A stretch of DNA of 64,000 nt, from positions 4,526,001 to 4,590,000 of the forward strand of contig OY970288.1 of NCBI GenBank assembly GCA_963716085.1, in the 5' to 3' direction. Shown here piece by piece: positions 18,038-27,139 of this stretch. The DNA comes from Persicitalea sp963716085 (lineage in GTDB: Bacteria > Bacteroidota > Bacteroidia > Cytophagales > Spirosomataceae). The notes beneath the pieces were generated by a model. That model made no database searches and was not told the origin of the DNA. It saw nothing but the letters and a program-made list of their open reading frames with translations. Positions within the stretch are counted from its first letter, which is position 1. Every line of letters begins with the position of its first letter. Position numbers and translations under genes: made by a program.

Positions 18038-19009
18038 ATGCAATACCGAAGATTTGGCCGCACCGACTGGCAGGTAAGTGAGATAGGTTACGGCATGTGG
18101 GGCCTGGCGGGCTGGACGGGTTCCGACATCGAAGAAGTCAACGCCTCGCTCGACCTGGCCGTGGAGTTGGGCGGCAACTTTTTCGACACCGCCTGGGGCT
18201 ACGCCGAAGGCAAAAGCGAACAAATTCTCGGCGAACTGATGAAGCGCAATCCTGATAAAAAGCTTTATGCCGCCACCAAAATACCGCCCAAAAACCGGAC
18301 GTGGCCCTCGCGGCCCGAGTTCTCGCTGGATGAGGTCTTTCCCGCCGACTACATCGTGGAGTACACCGAAAAGAGCCTGAAAAACCTGGGCGTCGAAACG
18401 ATCGACCTGATGCAGTTCCACGTGTGGGAAGATCACTGGGCCGGGCGCGACGAGTGGAAAGAAGCCATTCAGAAACTTACACAGCAGGGAAAAGTCCAAG
18501 CCTGGGGCATCAGCGTCAACCGCTGGGAGCCGGAGAATTCGCTGGAAACGATCAAAACCGGACTCATCGACGCGGTGCAGGTGATTTACAACATCTTCGA
18601 CCAGAACCCCGAAGACCACCTTTTTCCGCTTTGCAAAAAGCACGATGTCGGTATCATCGCCCGTGTGCCTTTCGATGAGGGCACCCTGACGGGGACTTTC
18701 ACCAAGGAAACGACCTTCCCCGCCGACGACTGGCGCTCGACCTACTTCGTCCCCGAGAACCTCAACAGCAGCGTCGAACACGCCGACGCGCTGAAACCGC
18801 TCGTTCCCGACGGAATGACGATGCCTGAAATGGCCTTGCGCTTCATTCTGGCCAATGACGATGTCGCCACCACTATTCCCGGCATGAGGAAATTGCCGCA
18901 CGTCGAGGCCAATATCGCGTCCAGCGATGGCAAAACCCTGTCCAAATATTTAATACAAAAACTAAAAAACCACCGCTGGGATCGCCAACCCACCGAATGG
19001 TCGCAGTAG
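18038..19009 (+). CDS. Aldo/keto reductase
   Basis: The 323-residue protein starts MQYRRFGRTDWQVSEIGYGMWG and has the AKR tetrad D50, Y55, K81 and H128, within the NFFDTAWGYAEGKSE, AATKIPP and LMQFHVW blocks. The C-terminal NADP-binding region (ALRFILANDDVATTIPGMRK) is present. The family reduces carbonyls with NADPH through a TIM barrel. The ATG at 18038 is preferred; the frame extends to 17990 only with a TTG. Its stop codon abuts a palindromic intergenic repeat. Confidence 0.93.
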   Translation: MQYRRFGRTDWQVSEIGYGMWGLAGWTGSDIEEVNASLDLAVELGGNFFDTAWGYAEGKSEQILGELMKRNPDKKLYAATKIPPKNRTWPSRPEFSLDEVFPADYIVEYTEKSLKNLGVETIDLMQFHVWEDHWAGRDEWKEAIQKLTQQGKVQAWGISVNRWEPENSLETIKTGLIDAVQVIYNIFDQNPEDHLFPLCKKHDVGIIARVPFDEGTLTGTFTKETTFPADDWRSTYFVPENLNSSVEHADALKPLVPDGMTMPEMALRFILANDDVATTIPGMRKLPHVEANIASSDGKTLSKYLIQKLKNHRWDRQPTEWSQ

Positions 19010-19126
19010 ATGTGGTACGGGCGGTCCGACGCATCGGCTTCCAGCTCGTTTTCACAACAAACGCAGAAACACTGGTCACTAAGGACGGGCTGGAAGCCCG
19101 TACCACAAGGCCGTCCGTACCACATC
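19009..19126. repeat. Imperfect inverted-repeat element abutting the aldo/keto reductase stop
   Basis: The arms are 18 bases (19009-19026 and 19109-19126) with 16 of 18 pairs matching. Inside lies GGGCTGGAAGCCCGTACCAC (19087-19106), itself a small hairpin. The compact size and the terminal inverted repeats fit a REP- or MITE-like dispersed element; the left arm begins in the stop codon. Confidence 0.6.
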
Positions 19127-19239
19127 TCGCTTGCCACTTATCCCCTACATCTTCCGTTCAGGCTTTTTGATGCAACGCAGCCCTTGTGCCTTCCCTCTTT
19201 GGGTCAAATCATTTAGTTCAATCCAAAACTTCAATAGCC

Positions 19240-19644
19240 ATGAAGAACGTAAAGAAAATGCTTGCCGTTGCCCTGTGCAGCCTGATGATGTTCCCCACCC
19301 TCGCCTCGACCGGCGGTCCCGACTGCCAACAGCGAAAGCCCCACACCTTCGAGGTCGGAATGTACCGGGTCAAGGATTCCCTAAAAATGCGTCTGTTGTT
19401 GGAAAAGAAGGCAGGCCAGCGGGTGACGGTCCGACTAATCAACCAGCGCGGTCAGGTACTGCACGAAGAAACGCTCGGGAAGCGGCAGCGGAAGTACGGC
19501 CGCAGCTTCGACTTTTCTCAGATCAAGGATGGCCGCTATACGCTCGAAATCACCAACCGCGACGAGGTGGTGAAGCGCTCCATCAACCTGACGACGACCG
19601 ATCTGGTCGAAACGCCCGCCCGTACGCTGGTGGCCCTCAACTAG
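19240..19644 (+). CDS. Small secreted protein with a beta-sandwich-like domain (paralogue of the next gene)
   Basis: The protein (134 aa, ATG at 19240) has a signal peptide (MKNVKKMLAVALCSLMMF) and one ~95-residue domain whose end reads KYGRSFDFSQIKDGRYTLEI. This pattern (an inward hydrophobic strand, DFS, then DGRYTLEI) resembles the Ig-like sandwich of Bacteroidota secreted proteins such as DUF3244 or type IX sorting domains, but it lacks a firm match. It shares most of its mature sequence with 19802-20323, including FEVGMYR, LNQRG or INQRG, and the ETPxRTLVA end. Function unknown. Confidence 0.75.
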   Translation: MKNVKKMLAVALCSLMMFPTLASTGGPDCQQRKPHTFEVGMYRVKDSLKMRLLLEKKAGQRVTVRLINQRGQVLHEETLGKRQRKYGRSFDFSQIKDGRYTLEITNRDEVVKRSINLTTTDLVETPARTLVALN

Positions 19645-19801
19645 CCAGACTGCGGGTGCTCGATTTTTAATCGAAAGCCTCCCCCGAATATTTAGTGCCA
19701 CACCCGACTGCCCTCTTCCGTCTGACGATGGAAGAGGGTCATCGGGCATTTCGACTGTTGCGCCGCCTTGGCTGACTATTCCTAACCCCCTATCCTGCCC
19801 C

Positions 19802-20323
19802 GTGAGAAACATCCTGATCCCCGGAGTTCTTTTTCTCGTCGCTTCGTGCATCGGCCCGCAAGCCGAAGCTCAGAAGACAAGCCGAAATAAGTTTCGCAAC
19901 GTAAAAGAATTACCTGCCGAGGCCTTGCGCAGCTTATTTCGCAAATCAAAGCCCGGTACCATCCGGCCCGAGAAAAACCCCGGCCCTGGTTTTGAAGTCG
20001 GGATGTACCGGATTCGGCAGTCGCTGACCATGCAACTCCTAATGGAGAAGAAGTTCGGTAAAACCGTGTCGATCCGACTGTTGAATCAGCGAGGGTACGC
20101 GCTACATGAGGAATCAGTCAACAAGCGAACGCGGAAGTACGGCCGCACTTTCGACTTTTCTCAAATGAATGACGGCCGATACACCCTCGAAATATCCGAC
20201 GGGAAAGAGGTGGTGCATAAAGTAATCAGACTTAGCAGTAGGGATATTGAGGAAACGCCAAGGCGAACGCTGGTAGCGGGAAACAATGAGGTGGGTGCAG
20301 ATTCGGTGATTCTACGGCAGTAA
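19802..20323 (+). CDS. Small secreted protein, paralogue of 19240-19644
   Basis: The start is GTG at 19802, giving a signal sequence (ILIPGVLFLVASCIG) that could be cleaved by signal peptidase I after AEA or lipidated at the Cys in VASC. After a basic linker the ~95-residue domain matches the upstream paralogue closely: FEVGMYRIRQSLTMQLLMEKK, NQRGYALHEESVNKRTRKYG, FDFSQMNDGRYTLEI and ETPRRTLVAGN. A ~22-residue tail extends past the domain. The pair suggests a local duplication; the intergenic distance is about 160 bases, so each may have its own promoter. Function unknown. Confidence 0.72.
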   Translation: MRNILIPGVLFLVASCIGPQAEAQKTSRNKFRNVKELPAEALRSLFRKSKPGTIRPEKNPGPGFEVGMYRIRQSLTMQLLMEKKFGKTVSIRLLNQRGYALHEESVNKRTRKYGRTFDFSQMNDGRYTLEISDGKEVVHKVIRLSSRDIEETPRRTLVAGNNEVGADSVILRQ

Positions 20324-20519
20324 ACTAAGCAACTTATGCTTATGAAAGAAGATTTCACGGGGTTGCGATCAGGAATGCGAGCCTGCAAAACAATCCGCTA
20401 AACCAGGTTCTACCTACCGGATTTACATAAATATTGACCAGACGTAGGGGTTAATGGGAGCGAAGTTTACATATAGGCAGAAGGCTGCAAAACGCCGCAT
20501 TGTAAACCATACTCTTTTT

Positions 20520-21077
20520 ATGCATACCGTAAAAAAAATACTATTAGTAGCAACACTCCTCGTATCTGTCCGTGCTTCGGGACAGGGAGGTCTGGCCAAC
20601 GATGTTCGCTTCACCTTTGGATTTTTCGGAGAAACCCTGACCCACCTGGGTTTGAACGCGGGAATTGAATACAGTCCACTCCGATCGGGCAAGTACCAAA
20701 TGATCCTGGCCGCTAATGTGGGCGGGTACGTACACAAAAGAAACAACACTTCCCTGTTTGTCCGCGGGCAGTGGGGGCAGCGAGTCACGTTTGACAGTGG
20801 CCTGTTCCTGGATCAATTCATGGGGCTGGGGTACCTGCACCAGTTCACCCACGGCGGGGCGCAGTACGAGGTACTCCCCAACGGTTCCGTAGTCGGAACA
20901 CCCAACTCGGGACGGCCGATGGTCATGCCCTCGCTATCTCTGGGAACGGGCTACGATTTTTCCAGAGAAAACGAAAAGCGGCCCAGCATATATTTCCGGC
21001 CCGAGCTGTTCTGGAAGGCCCCTTTCAATGGCTATTATCTCACTCACTTTGCCTTGAATACAGGGGTAATATTTTAA
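20520..21077 (+). CDS. Secreted or outer-membrane hypothetical protein
   Basis: I chose the ATG at 20520 (185 aa), which starts a signal peptide (KKILLVATLLVSVRASGQ). The mature part alternates short hydrophobic strands with aromatic and glycine residues (FTFGFFGETLTHLGLNAGIEYSP, FVRGQWGQRVTFDSGLFLDQF, LSLGTGYDFS) and ends with a strand LTHFALNTGVIF, finishing in Phe, as outer-membrane barrels do. It is too short for a large barrel and might form eight strands. The hydrolase gene follows nine bases later, so the two are probably co-transcribed. Confidence 0.7.
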   Translation: MHTVKKILLVATLLVSVRASGQGGLANDVRFTFGFFGETLTHLGLNAGIEYSPLRSGKYQMILAANVGGYVHKRNNTSLFVRGQWGQRVTFDSGLFLDQFMGLGYLHQFTHGGAQYEVLPNGSVVGTPNSGRPMVMPSLSLGTGYDFSRENEKRPSIYFRPELFWKAPFNGYYLTHFALNTGVIF

Positions 21078-21086
21078 ATAAAACAA

Positions 21087-22106
21087 ATGAAAAAATTATT
21101 GACTTTGAGCGCCGCACTGGTGTTCGCAGCCCTGACGGGTTGCACTGAGGAAGAATTCCAGGTGGACGGCGATTTTTTCTACCTGAAAAGCGCGGGAGCC
21201 GTCATGCCGGTCTGGGTGAAGGGCAATAAGGCCTCGAAAGTATTCATCCTGTTTCTGCACGGCGGACCGGAAGGTGGCTCTTCGCAGTACTACACCATCT
21301 TTCCGTCGCACAAAAAAATAGAGGAAGAGTACGCCATCGTGTACTGGGATCAACGCATGTGCGGCATGAGCCAGGGCAACCCGTCGATGGAAGACGCTAC
21401 CCTGGAGCAATTCACCACCGACCTGGATAAACTCGTGTCCCTGATCAACCAGAAGTACGGTCAGCCGCAGCTTTTTCTAATGGGTCACTCTTGGGGCGGT
21501 GCTTTGGGTACCAACTACCTGCTCCGGCATCAGTCGAAGGTGAAAGGCTGGATCGAAATCGACGGCGGGCATAGCTGGACGACTGCCAACGCCATTTCGC
21601 GAGACTCCGTAGTGCAGCACGCGCGAAAAAAGGTGGAGGCGAAAGATAAGGTCGATTTCTGGCAGACCGCCCTCGACTGGTACCAAGACCACCCCACCGT
21701 GGGCATCAACGACAACGCCCACTACTCCTTCGTGGGTGCCGCCAACGGCTACGACTACAACCCCGAGAGCGACTCGCTGGCGGTTCCCTTCACGGATCTG
21801 CTCTTCTTTTCGCCCATCTCTACGGCCTATTTCTTCGTACCGTACCACTTTTCTTTTCTGGACAAGGGGCTGGATTTGCAAAATCGACTCGGGGAGATCA
21901 ATATTCCGACGCTGCTCTGCTGGGGCCGACACGACGGCGTATATCCGCTGCCGATCGCTTACGATACGCACCGAAAACTAGGTACGTCCGCGAAAGACAA
22001 GTACCTGCACGTATTCGACAGTTCGGCGCATTCGCCTAACTACGAGCAGCCTATGGAGTTTGCCAACGCAGTCATCGACTTCGTCAGAGCGTATTCGTCG
22101 CAATGA
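21087..22106 (+). CDS. Alpha/beta-hydrolase lipoprotein
   Basis: The 339-residue protein has a lipobox (AALTGC) and an alpha/beta-hydrolase fold: oxyanion segment FLHGGPEGGSS, the nucleophile elbow GHSWGG, an Asp in CWGRHDGVYPLP and the final His in SSAHSPNYEQP. HGGPG-like openings and DQR (YWDQRMCGMS) are typical of the proline iminopeptidase and related S33 family. It should act on a small ester or peptide at the envelope. It is nine bases downstream of the barrel-like gene. Confidence 0.87.
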   Translation: MKKLLTLSAALVFAALTGCTEEEFQVDGDFFYLKSAGAVMPVWVKGNKASKVFILFLHGGPEGGSSQYYTIFPSHKKIEEEYAIVYWDQRMCGMSQGNPSMEDATLEQFTTDLDKLVSLINQKYGQPQLFLMGHSWGGALGTNYLLRHQSKVKGWIEIDGGHSWTTANAISRDSVVQHARKKVEAKDKVDFWQTALDWYQDHPTVGINDNAHYSFVGAANGYDYNPESDSLAVPFTDLLFFSPISTAYFFVPYHFSFLDKGLDLQNRLGEINIPTLLCWGRHDGVYPLPIAYDTHRKLGTSAKDKYLHVFDSSAHSPNYEQPMEFANAVIDFVRAYSSQ

Positions 22107-22222
22107 CGCTTTTTGATATTTAATGGATGAGCGCGTTGTACGTGGGTTCCAGCCAAATGTCAGGCCATAGCGAACGCCCTTCTGCCGATGGTCCACTATC
22201 TGTGCTTTGTCCGCTCGCACAC

Positions 22223-23437
22223 CTATTGTCGGCGGTAGTATCTACTCTTTTTTTGTGCCCGAAAGCTCATTCCAAACCCAACATTGAGTCCATCATCTAA
22301 CTGTTTCCCCAAAACATACCCATCAGTTTTATAACCTAAGTTGAAATTGAGTCCAAGGGAGTTGTTTACATTCCAAGTTCCTAAAAGTTCAACTGAACCT
22401 CCGCTGCCAAATAGGTCCTGACTCCAACCTTCAACTAACATATCCGCTTTAAGATTCTTATATTTGAATACATCGTTGATGGTTAAGCCTACACCCAGAT
22501 TTTTGAAAGGCCTACCATATTTAAAGTACAGACCATACTGCCTGTTTTTCAAATGAATGTAGTTTTGCATATACAATTCATAACCCAATGGGGAGGCGTT
22601 GAATAGGGTCCCGTAGGTCCAACCGTTTGAATGATCGCCAATCAGAAAAATAGGTCTTCTTGTTTTGGAAGAATTGCCGAATGCCGCCCCAATTTCACGA
22701 TAAAACTGAGGGTCTAAAAAGTTGAAAAATTGCGCAAAAATGGTGGCTTGATTGTAAAACTTAGTGAGGTCAGGATTGACCGTACTATCTGGTAGAAATA
22801 CATTATTGTTGGAGTATTCTTTAAAAACCGGCAAAATGTAATGAACCGGATCGCCCGCCGTTTCTATCCAGACGTTTGGCTCTTCCGGGTCAACTGGCGT
22901 GATCAGGGTAGTGTATATAGGATACATCAACCGATTGGCAAAAGCAAATCCCAAATCTTCGTTCCACAGTCCATTTTGCTTAACAAACTCGGCCTGTATT
23001 CTTCTTACGTTCAGGTAGTTGACTTCAAAGCCTGCTGTCACGAAGATTGCCTCGTTTGTTAACGAAACATCGGAAGGCAAATCTGCTGTGGTGTAAGGAA
23101 CGGGTAATCCAAAATTGTGAATATTAAAATTTCCTCCGATTTGTTTGGCTCGAATATAATGACCCATTTCGTGCGACCAAAGCATTGAGAGGTAGGTGGT
23201 TGCGAAAGTAAAAACACTCTTCGTTATTGCTCCGGCTTTAGGTTTCATTTTAGAAGTGACCAAGGTGTCAAATCCGTCGTTTATGAGCCTGAAAGCTCCG
23301 ATGGCATTTACGGAGGAGTTTCGCAAATCGTGGTTGTTGTAAACCCCAAAATCATATTGTCTCTGCCACTGGCCATCTTGACCATGAACATTGAAACTAA
23401 GCGCGAGGATCATTGATATTGCAATAATGTATTTCAT
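22223..23437 (-). CDS. Predicted outer-membrane protein carrying an HExxH motif
   Basis: From the ATG at 23437 the protein (404 aa) has a signal peptide ending near VHGQDG. An HEMGHY sequence in the N-terminal third (MLWSHEMGHYIRAKQIGG) matches the zinc-binding HExxH of metallopeptidases, in a hydrophobic setting like that of M50 proteases. The C-terminal part is rich in amphipathic strands (LNFNLGYKTDGYV, VGFGMSFRAQ) and looks like a beta barrel. I do not recognise a family that joins the two. No other metal ligand can be assigned, so proteolysis is unproven. Confidence 0.7.
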   Translation of the reverse strand: MKYIIAISMILALSFNVHGQDGQWQRQYDFGVYNNHDLRNSSVNAIGAFRLINDGFDTLVTSKMKPKAGAITKSVFTFATTYLSMLWSHEMGHYIRAKQIGGNFNIHNFGLPVPYTTADLPSDVSLTNEAIFVTAGFEVNYLNVRRIQAEFVKQNGLWNEDLGFAFANRLMYPIYTTLITPVDPEEPNVWIETAGDPVHYILPVFKEYSNNNVFLPDSTVNPDLTKFYNQATIFAQFFNFLDPQFYREIGAAFGNSSKTRRPIFLIGDHSNGWTYGTLFNASPLGYELYMQNYIHLKNRQYGLYFKYGRPFKNLGVGLTINDVFKYKNLKADMLVEGWSQDLFGSGGSVELLGTWNVNNSLGLNFNLGYKTDGYVLGKQLDDGLNVGFGMSFRAQKKSRYYRRQ

Positions 23438-23492
23438 CTTGATAGTTTTTTTGAGACTAGCGGCCTGCACAAGCATAGGGCAGGGGACGCGG

Positions 23493-23981
23493 TTAGTCAA
23501 TTTTTTCGAGAATAAATTCCGTTTTCAACTTACCGTACCATGCTGGTTTTTCGCCCGAAGGGTAGGTTTCATCTACCATGGTGTAGTACAGTTTTCCATC
23601 TTTAAAGGCATAATCGAAAACCTGCTTACCGCTCTCGAAGCCCGGTACTTTCGCGATTTCCGCAACGATATTGACCTGATCACCTTCAATGCGGTATGTT
23701 CCGGCATTGAAGACTACGCTGCTAAAACCAGCCTGCTTTTCCGCTGCGGTTGGTTTTGCCAAAATTTTGAACGGAGTTCGGGGTTTCTCACTCGGCGTCC
23801 AGATGAAGGAATAGCGGTTTTTTGAAAATTGCAGGAAACCCGGCTGCGGGTTCTTCAAATGGTAGGTTGTATCGGCATAAATCCATTTTACAGATTTGAC
23901 CGACCAAACTCCTTCGAGCTTATCTTTCTGAGCAAATGCGGTACTTGAAACCAGGAGGAGAAAACAGACTATTTTTTTCAT
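23493..23981 (-). CDS. Secreted lipocalin-like protein
   Basis: The ATG at 23981 gives 162 residues with a signal peptide (VCFLLLVSSTAFAQ). The mature start KDKLEGVWSVKSVKWIYADTTY is the GxW opening of lipocalin-like domains (Lipocalin_4 or DUF4488 style in Bacteroidota), and further strands (YRIEGDQVNIVAEIA, KDGKLYYTMVD) agree. Such proteins probably bind small ligands, but none can be named. An earlier in-frame start upstream would add an implausible basic leader. Confidence 0.75.
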   Translation of the reverse strand: MKKIVCFLLLVSSTAFAQKDKLEGVWSVKSVKWIYADTTYHLKNPQPGFLQFSKNRYSFIWTPSEKPRTPFKILAKPTAAEKQAGFSSVVFNAGTYRIEGDQVNIVAEIAKVPGFESGKQVFDYAFKDGKLYYTMVDETYPSGEKPAWYGKLKTEFILEKID

Positions 23982-24060
23982 TATTTTGATCATTAGGTGA
24001 AAGAGAAAGCAGTGAAAAGTTGTAAAAATATTTATATGCCTCAAATTTATTTCGGGTGGC

Positions 24061-25704
24061 TCATTCGTGCACGGCATACTCCGGTGTCGATAGCGTAGAA
24101 TCTTTCTTCGGGTGGTGTAAAAACCTAAGCGCAAATTTCAAGAGCAAGTAGGCTAGTCCACAAATAAACAAAGCGATTATTCCCGTGACAAACGCTGGGG
24201 CGACCTTTGCGAAAAGCGTAGGCGATGAAGTTATGTTGAATATTTCTTCAATGCCATGAACATCACTTTTTTTAAAAAAAGCGTGTGAAGCAATGATCCG
24301 GCCTTTGTCATCGATAAGCGCGCTCAGACCGTTGGCAACTGGTTTGATCATAGAGACCCCGTTTTCGATGCATCGGGTTGCTCCCATATAGGTATGGTAC
24401 GGGTCGATGCCCTGCCAATCGCCCGTGGGGACGACCAGCGCGTCCGCTCCGTTTCCGCTGGCCTGTGCGATCAAACTTGGAAAGTCCAGGTCGTAGCAAA
24501 TGGCGGGAGACAGATTTCCGTAGGGACTGGTGATCGTTGGTATTTTGCCATCTCCGGCGAAGGAGGGCTCTACTCCAAAAACCGGAATATTCTTGAAGTA
24601 AGTATTCAACAAACTCCCGTCCGGGCTGAAAGTGAGTACTTTGTTCTCGATGAACTTGTCTTTTTTCCCCACTTTCTCAGGATGAAACACGGCGGTCGGA
24701 AAGAACAGATAAACGCGGTTCTCTCTGGCGAAATTCTCCGCTTTATCGAAGTAAGCCGCTTCCCGGTTTTTGATGTTGACGATTGCGGCCTCTGACCACG
24801 CAATTATTTTCGCTCCCCTGTCGGCGGCCATTTTGGATTGGGCCAGATAGTCGTCCAAAACTTCATCCATAGCGCCAAGAGATTTTGCAAATCGGGGATT
24901 TTCCGGGTCTGACATGAAAGCCGTCTGCCCTTTTTGAATTTCCGCCAAAATCGGATCGGACATCGATGCCTCTTTTGGTATCGTTAGCTTTTTGCCGAAA
25001 GCATCCTCGTACATCTGTTCCATCACTTTCATGTTGTCCATCGAAAGCGTGGCCACGGCCACTTCTTTTTGTTTTGAACCCGTTGCGTTCAAACGCACAA
25101 CGCCATAGGCAATGACCGACATCAATACCGTAGCGAAGGCCACGACCGTACCCCGGTAGGGTTCACTTTTGTGATGCCGCTCTACTGCGTAGTTGAAGAC
25201 AGCGGCAAACCACGAAATCAGGAAGACGATGCCATAGATTCCGGTGACTGAAACCAGTTGCATCAAAGGACTGAAATGAAATTGCGTGTAGGCGAAATTA
25301 CTCCACGTGCCTTGCGGCCCCTGATCCATCAGATAACAGAAGAGAGTGTTCGTTACGGGAAAAACGAGTGTCCCAACCCAGGACGGGAACGCACTGTTTG
25401 CGTATCTGTCCACCAGAAACGGTAACAGACCAATGAGTGAAGCCACCGCCATGAAGGGAGCCATCTGTGAGAAGGGCATCGGGAAAACGCCGTATTGCGC
25501 AATCCAACCGGCGGCGGTGAGTCCAAGCCAGGCCCAGATAAAGGCCTTCCAGCCGCTATTTCTCAAGTACCGTATGAGCAGCGCAATGTGTACCCAGACG
25601 GCTATGCCAATAAACCATTTGGGCGACATACCGACCAGGGCAACGAGCGATATAAACAGAATAAAGAGATTGTTTTTTGCGGAAGTCGAAACCAGATTTT
25701 TCAT
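24061..25704 (-). CDS. Apolipoprotein N-acyltransferase-like carbon-nitrogen hydrolase
   Basis: The 547-residue protein has about seven or eight N-terminal hydrophobic segments (residues 1-210), then a nitrilase-type CN hydrolase domain with Glu near 304 (WSEAAIV), Lys near 354 (NKVLTFSPDG) and Cys near 403 (AICYDLDFPSL), the triad used by Lnt to N-acylate lipoproteins. A final hydrophobic segment near 520 matches the Lnt layout. The N-terminal region is short and little like that of canonical Lnt, and the name should be kept loose: an Lnt paralogue or another membrane amidase is possible. The ATG at 25704 was chosen over the upstream frame. Confidence 0.78.
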   Translation of the reverse strand: MKNLVSTSAKNNLFILFISLVALVGMSPKWFIGIAVWVHIALLIRYLRNSGWKAFIWAWLGLTAAGWIAQYGVFPMPFSQMAPFMAVASLIGLLPFLVDRYANSAFPSWVGTLVFPVTNTLFCYLMDQGPQGTWSNFAYTQFHFSPLMQLVSVTGIYGIVFLISWFAAVFNYAVERHHKSEPYRGTVVAFATVLMSVIAYGVVRLNATGSKQKEVAVATLSMDNMKVMEQMYEDAFGKKLTIPKEASMSDPILAEIQKGQTAFMSDPENPRFAKSLGAMDEVLDDYLAQSKMAADRGAKIIAWSEAAIVNIKNREAAYFDKAENFARENRVYLFFPTAVFHPEKVGKKDKFIENKVLTFSPDGSLLNTYFKNIPVFGVEPSFAGDGKIPTITSPYGNLSPAICYDLDFPSLIAQASGNGADALVVPTGDWQGIDPYHTYMGATRCIENGVSMIKPVANGLSALIDDKGRIIASHAFFKKSDVHGIEEIFNITSSPTLFAKVAPAFVTGIIALFICGLAYLLLKFALRFLHHPKKDSTLSTPEYAVHE

Positions 25705-25764
25705 TGCTTCGGGTGTTTGGTTTAACAATGTCCCAAAGGTGGGGGATATAATCTCTCTGATCGA

Positions 25765-25849
25765 CCGACTTCGTAAAGTCGGACGTATTTTCAAGAATCG
25801 ATCGGTTCGACTTTAAGTCGCAGAAAGTCGAACATGGCCTTCAAAGGCC
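25765..25849 (-). terminator. Three adjacent hairpins in the spacer after the AraC-type gene
   Basis: Inverted repeats are 25765-25771/25776-25782 (CCGACTT), 25806-25814/25824-25832 (TTCGACTTT) and 25836-25841/25844-25849 (GGCCTT). They sit directly after the stop of the minus-strand regulator and may end its transcript, although none has a clear T tract. Confidence 0.4.
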
Positions 25850-25853
25850 CGAA

Positions 25854-26972
25854 TCAATGATTTTGCTGCTTTTTCCAGGTACTCGGCGTTGTCCCGGCGT
25901 GTTTCTTAAAAGCGGTATTGAAGGACGATTTGGAGTTGAAGCCGCCTTCGTACATATACTCCAAGACCGTTTTTTTGGGATCGGTCGCCGTAACCATCCG
26001 CTTTTTTATGAAATCGACCCGCTTGGAGTTGATGAAGTCGAAAAAAGTCACTCCCATACGCTGGTTGATGGCTTCCGAAACCAGGCGAACGGGCTGACCC
26101 ACCGCCTCCGCCAGGTCGCTTATTTTGAGTTCGGGATTGAGAAATAACTGCTTGTCCTCGACTTCCCGCACAATCAGGCCTTCAACGTGTTGCTGCTCGT
26201 CGGTGGATGCCGATTTCGTTTTACTTTCTTCGAAATCATTGATTCCAATAAGCATCCGGTTGTCCCGCAAACCTTTGAAAACGCTCACGATTATGAAGCA
26301 GAACATGACCACCAGCAGTAAAAAAAGCACGTACACAAGGTACGATTTGTCGTCGACGGTAAAACTGACGATTTGGGTAACGAGGCTCAACAACAGAATC
26401 CCCAGAAATCCGTACAAAATGTACTTCAACCAGTTCAAAGAGTACTTCTCAATTTCGGAGTAGTTGTCCCGCAGGTAGCTTTCACGCCTTTTCAGAAGCC
26501 GGATAGCGGACAGCAGATAAGCGACCATGAGCGAAAAAAGCAATACCGCAGTTAACATCGATTCCAAACCCGGTTCCGAGGCTTTGCGCAGGAAAGTGGT
26601 TTTATACGCTATATCGTGAATATGGTAGGTGAAGATGGTAATGAGAATGCTGACCCCGAACGGCACAAAATGGAGCCAGTCCTTTTTGGCAAACGCCGCT
26701 TCTTCAAATACGTAGTACTTGGTATAAAGATACAGCAGCGGACCGTAGAGGAACGGTAGCGAAGTGATCCAATAAGCAAGATGAGGGAACCGCAAGTACA
26801 CCTCCATGACCTGGAGGCTCACATCCAAAACAGCTAATCCCAAACACAAAAAGAACAGACCCAGGAACTGATTGGCTCGCTGATTTCCTTTCTTTACGGA
26901 AAGAAGAAAAACGGCCATCAACAGGAAGAGAAAGACTGTCAGCGGTACGAAAAACTGAATAACGCTGTCCAT
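25854..26972 (-). CDS. Membrane-bound AraC family transcriptional regulator
   Basis: The 372-residue protein has an N-terminal block of about seven hydrophobic segments (residues 1-225), a charged linker and a C-terminal AraC DNA-binding domain with two helix-turn-helix motifs: ISDLAEAVGQPVRLVSEAINQ and EYMYEGGFNSKSSFNTAFKKHAGTTPSTWKK. Regulators of this 7TM-AraC type in Bacteroidota are thought to sense a signal in or across the membrane and bind promoters. The target is unknown; the divergent or upstream genes give no hint. It starts at ATG 26972. Confidence 0.88.
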   Translation of the reverse strand: MDSVIQFFVPLTVFLFLLMAVFLLSVKKGNQRANQFLGLFFLCLGLAVLDVSLQVMEVYLRFPHLAYWITSLPFLYGPLLYLYTKYYVFEEAAFAKKDWLHFVPFGVSILITIFTYHIHDIAYKTTFLRKASEPGLESMLTAVLLFSLMVAYLLSAIRLLKRRESYLRDNYSEIEKYSLNWLKYILYGFLGILLLSLVTQIVSFTVDDKSYLVYVLFLLLVVMFCFIIVSVFKGLRDNRMLIGINDFEESKTKSASTDEQQHVEGLIVREVEDKQLFLNPELKISDLAEAVGQPVRLVSEAINQRMGVTFFDFINSKRVDFIKKRMVTATDPKKTVLEYMYEGGFNSKSSFNTAFKKHAGTTPSTWKKQQNH

Positions 26973-27139
26973 GTAGTGATTTTACCGACCGGATAGTTTG
27001 TGAATGATGAAGAAAGCACACAGAAAGGGAAAAAACAAAATTATTCCCGTGGCGAACGGTGCGTCAATACCGCCTGCCGTTGTCCGTCGGAAGTCCCTAC
27101 ACGTGGCGTAGATACCCAAGGAACGTGCCAGCCTAACCG

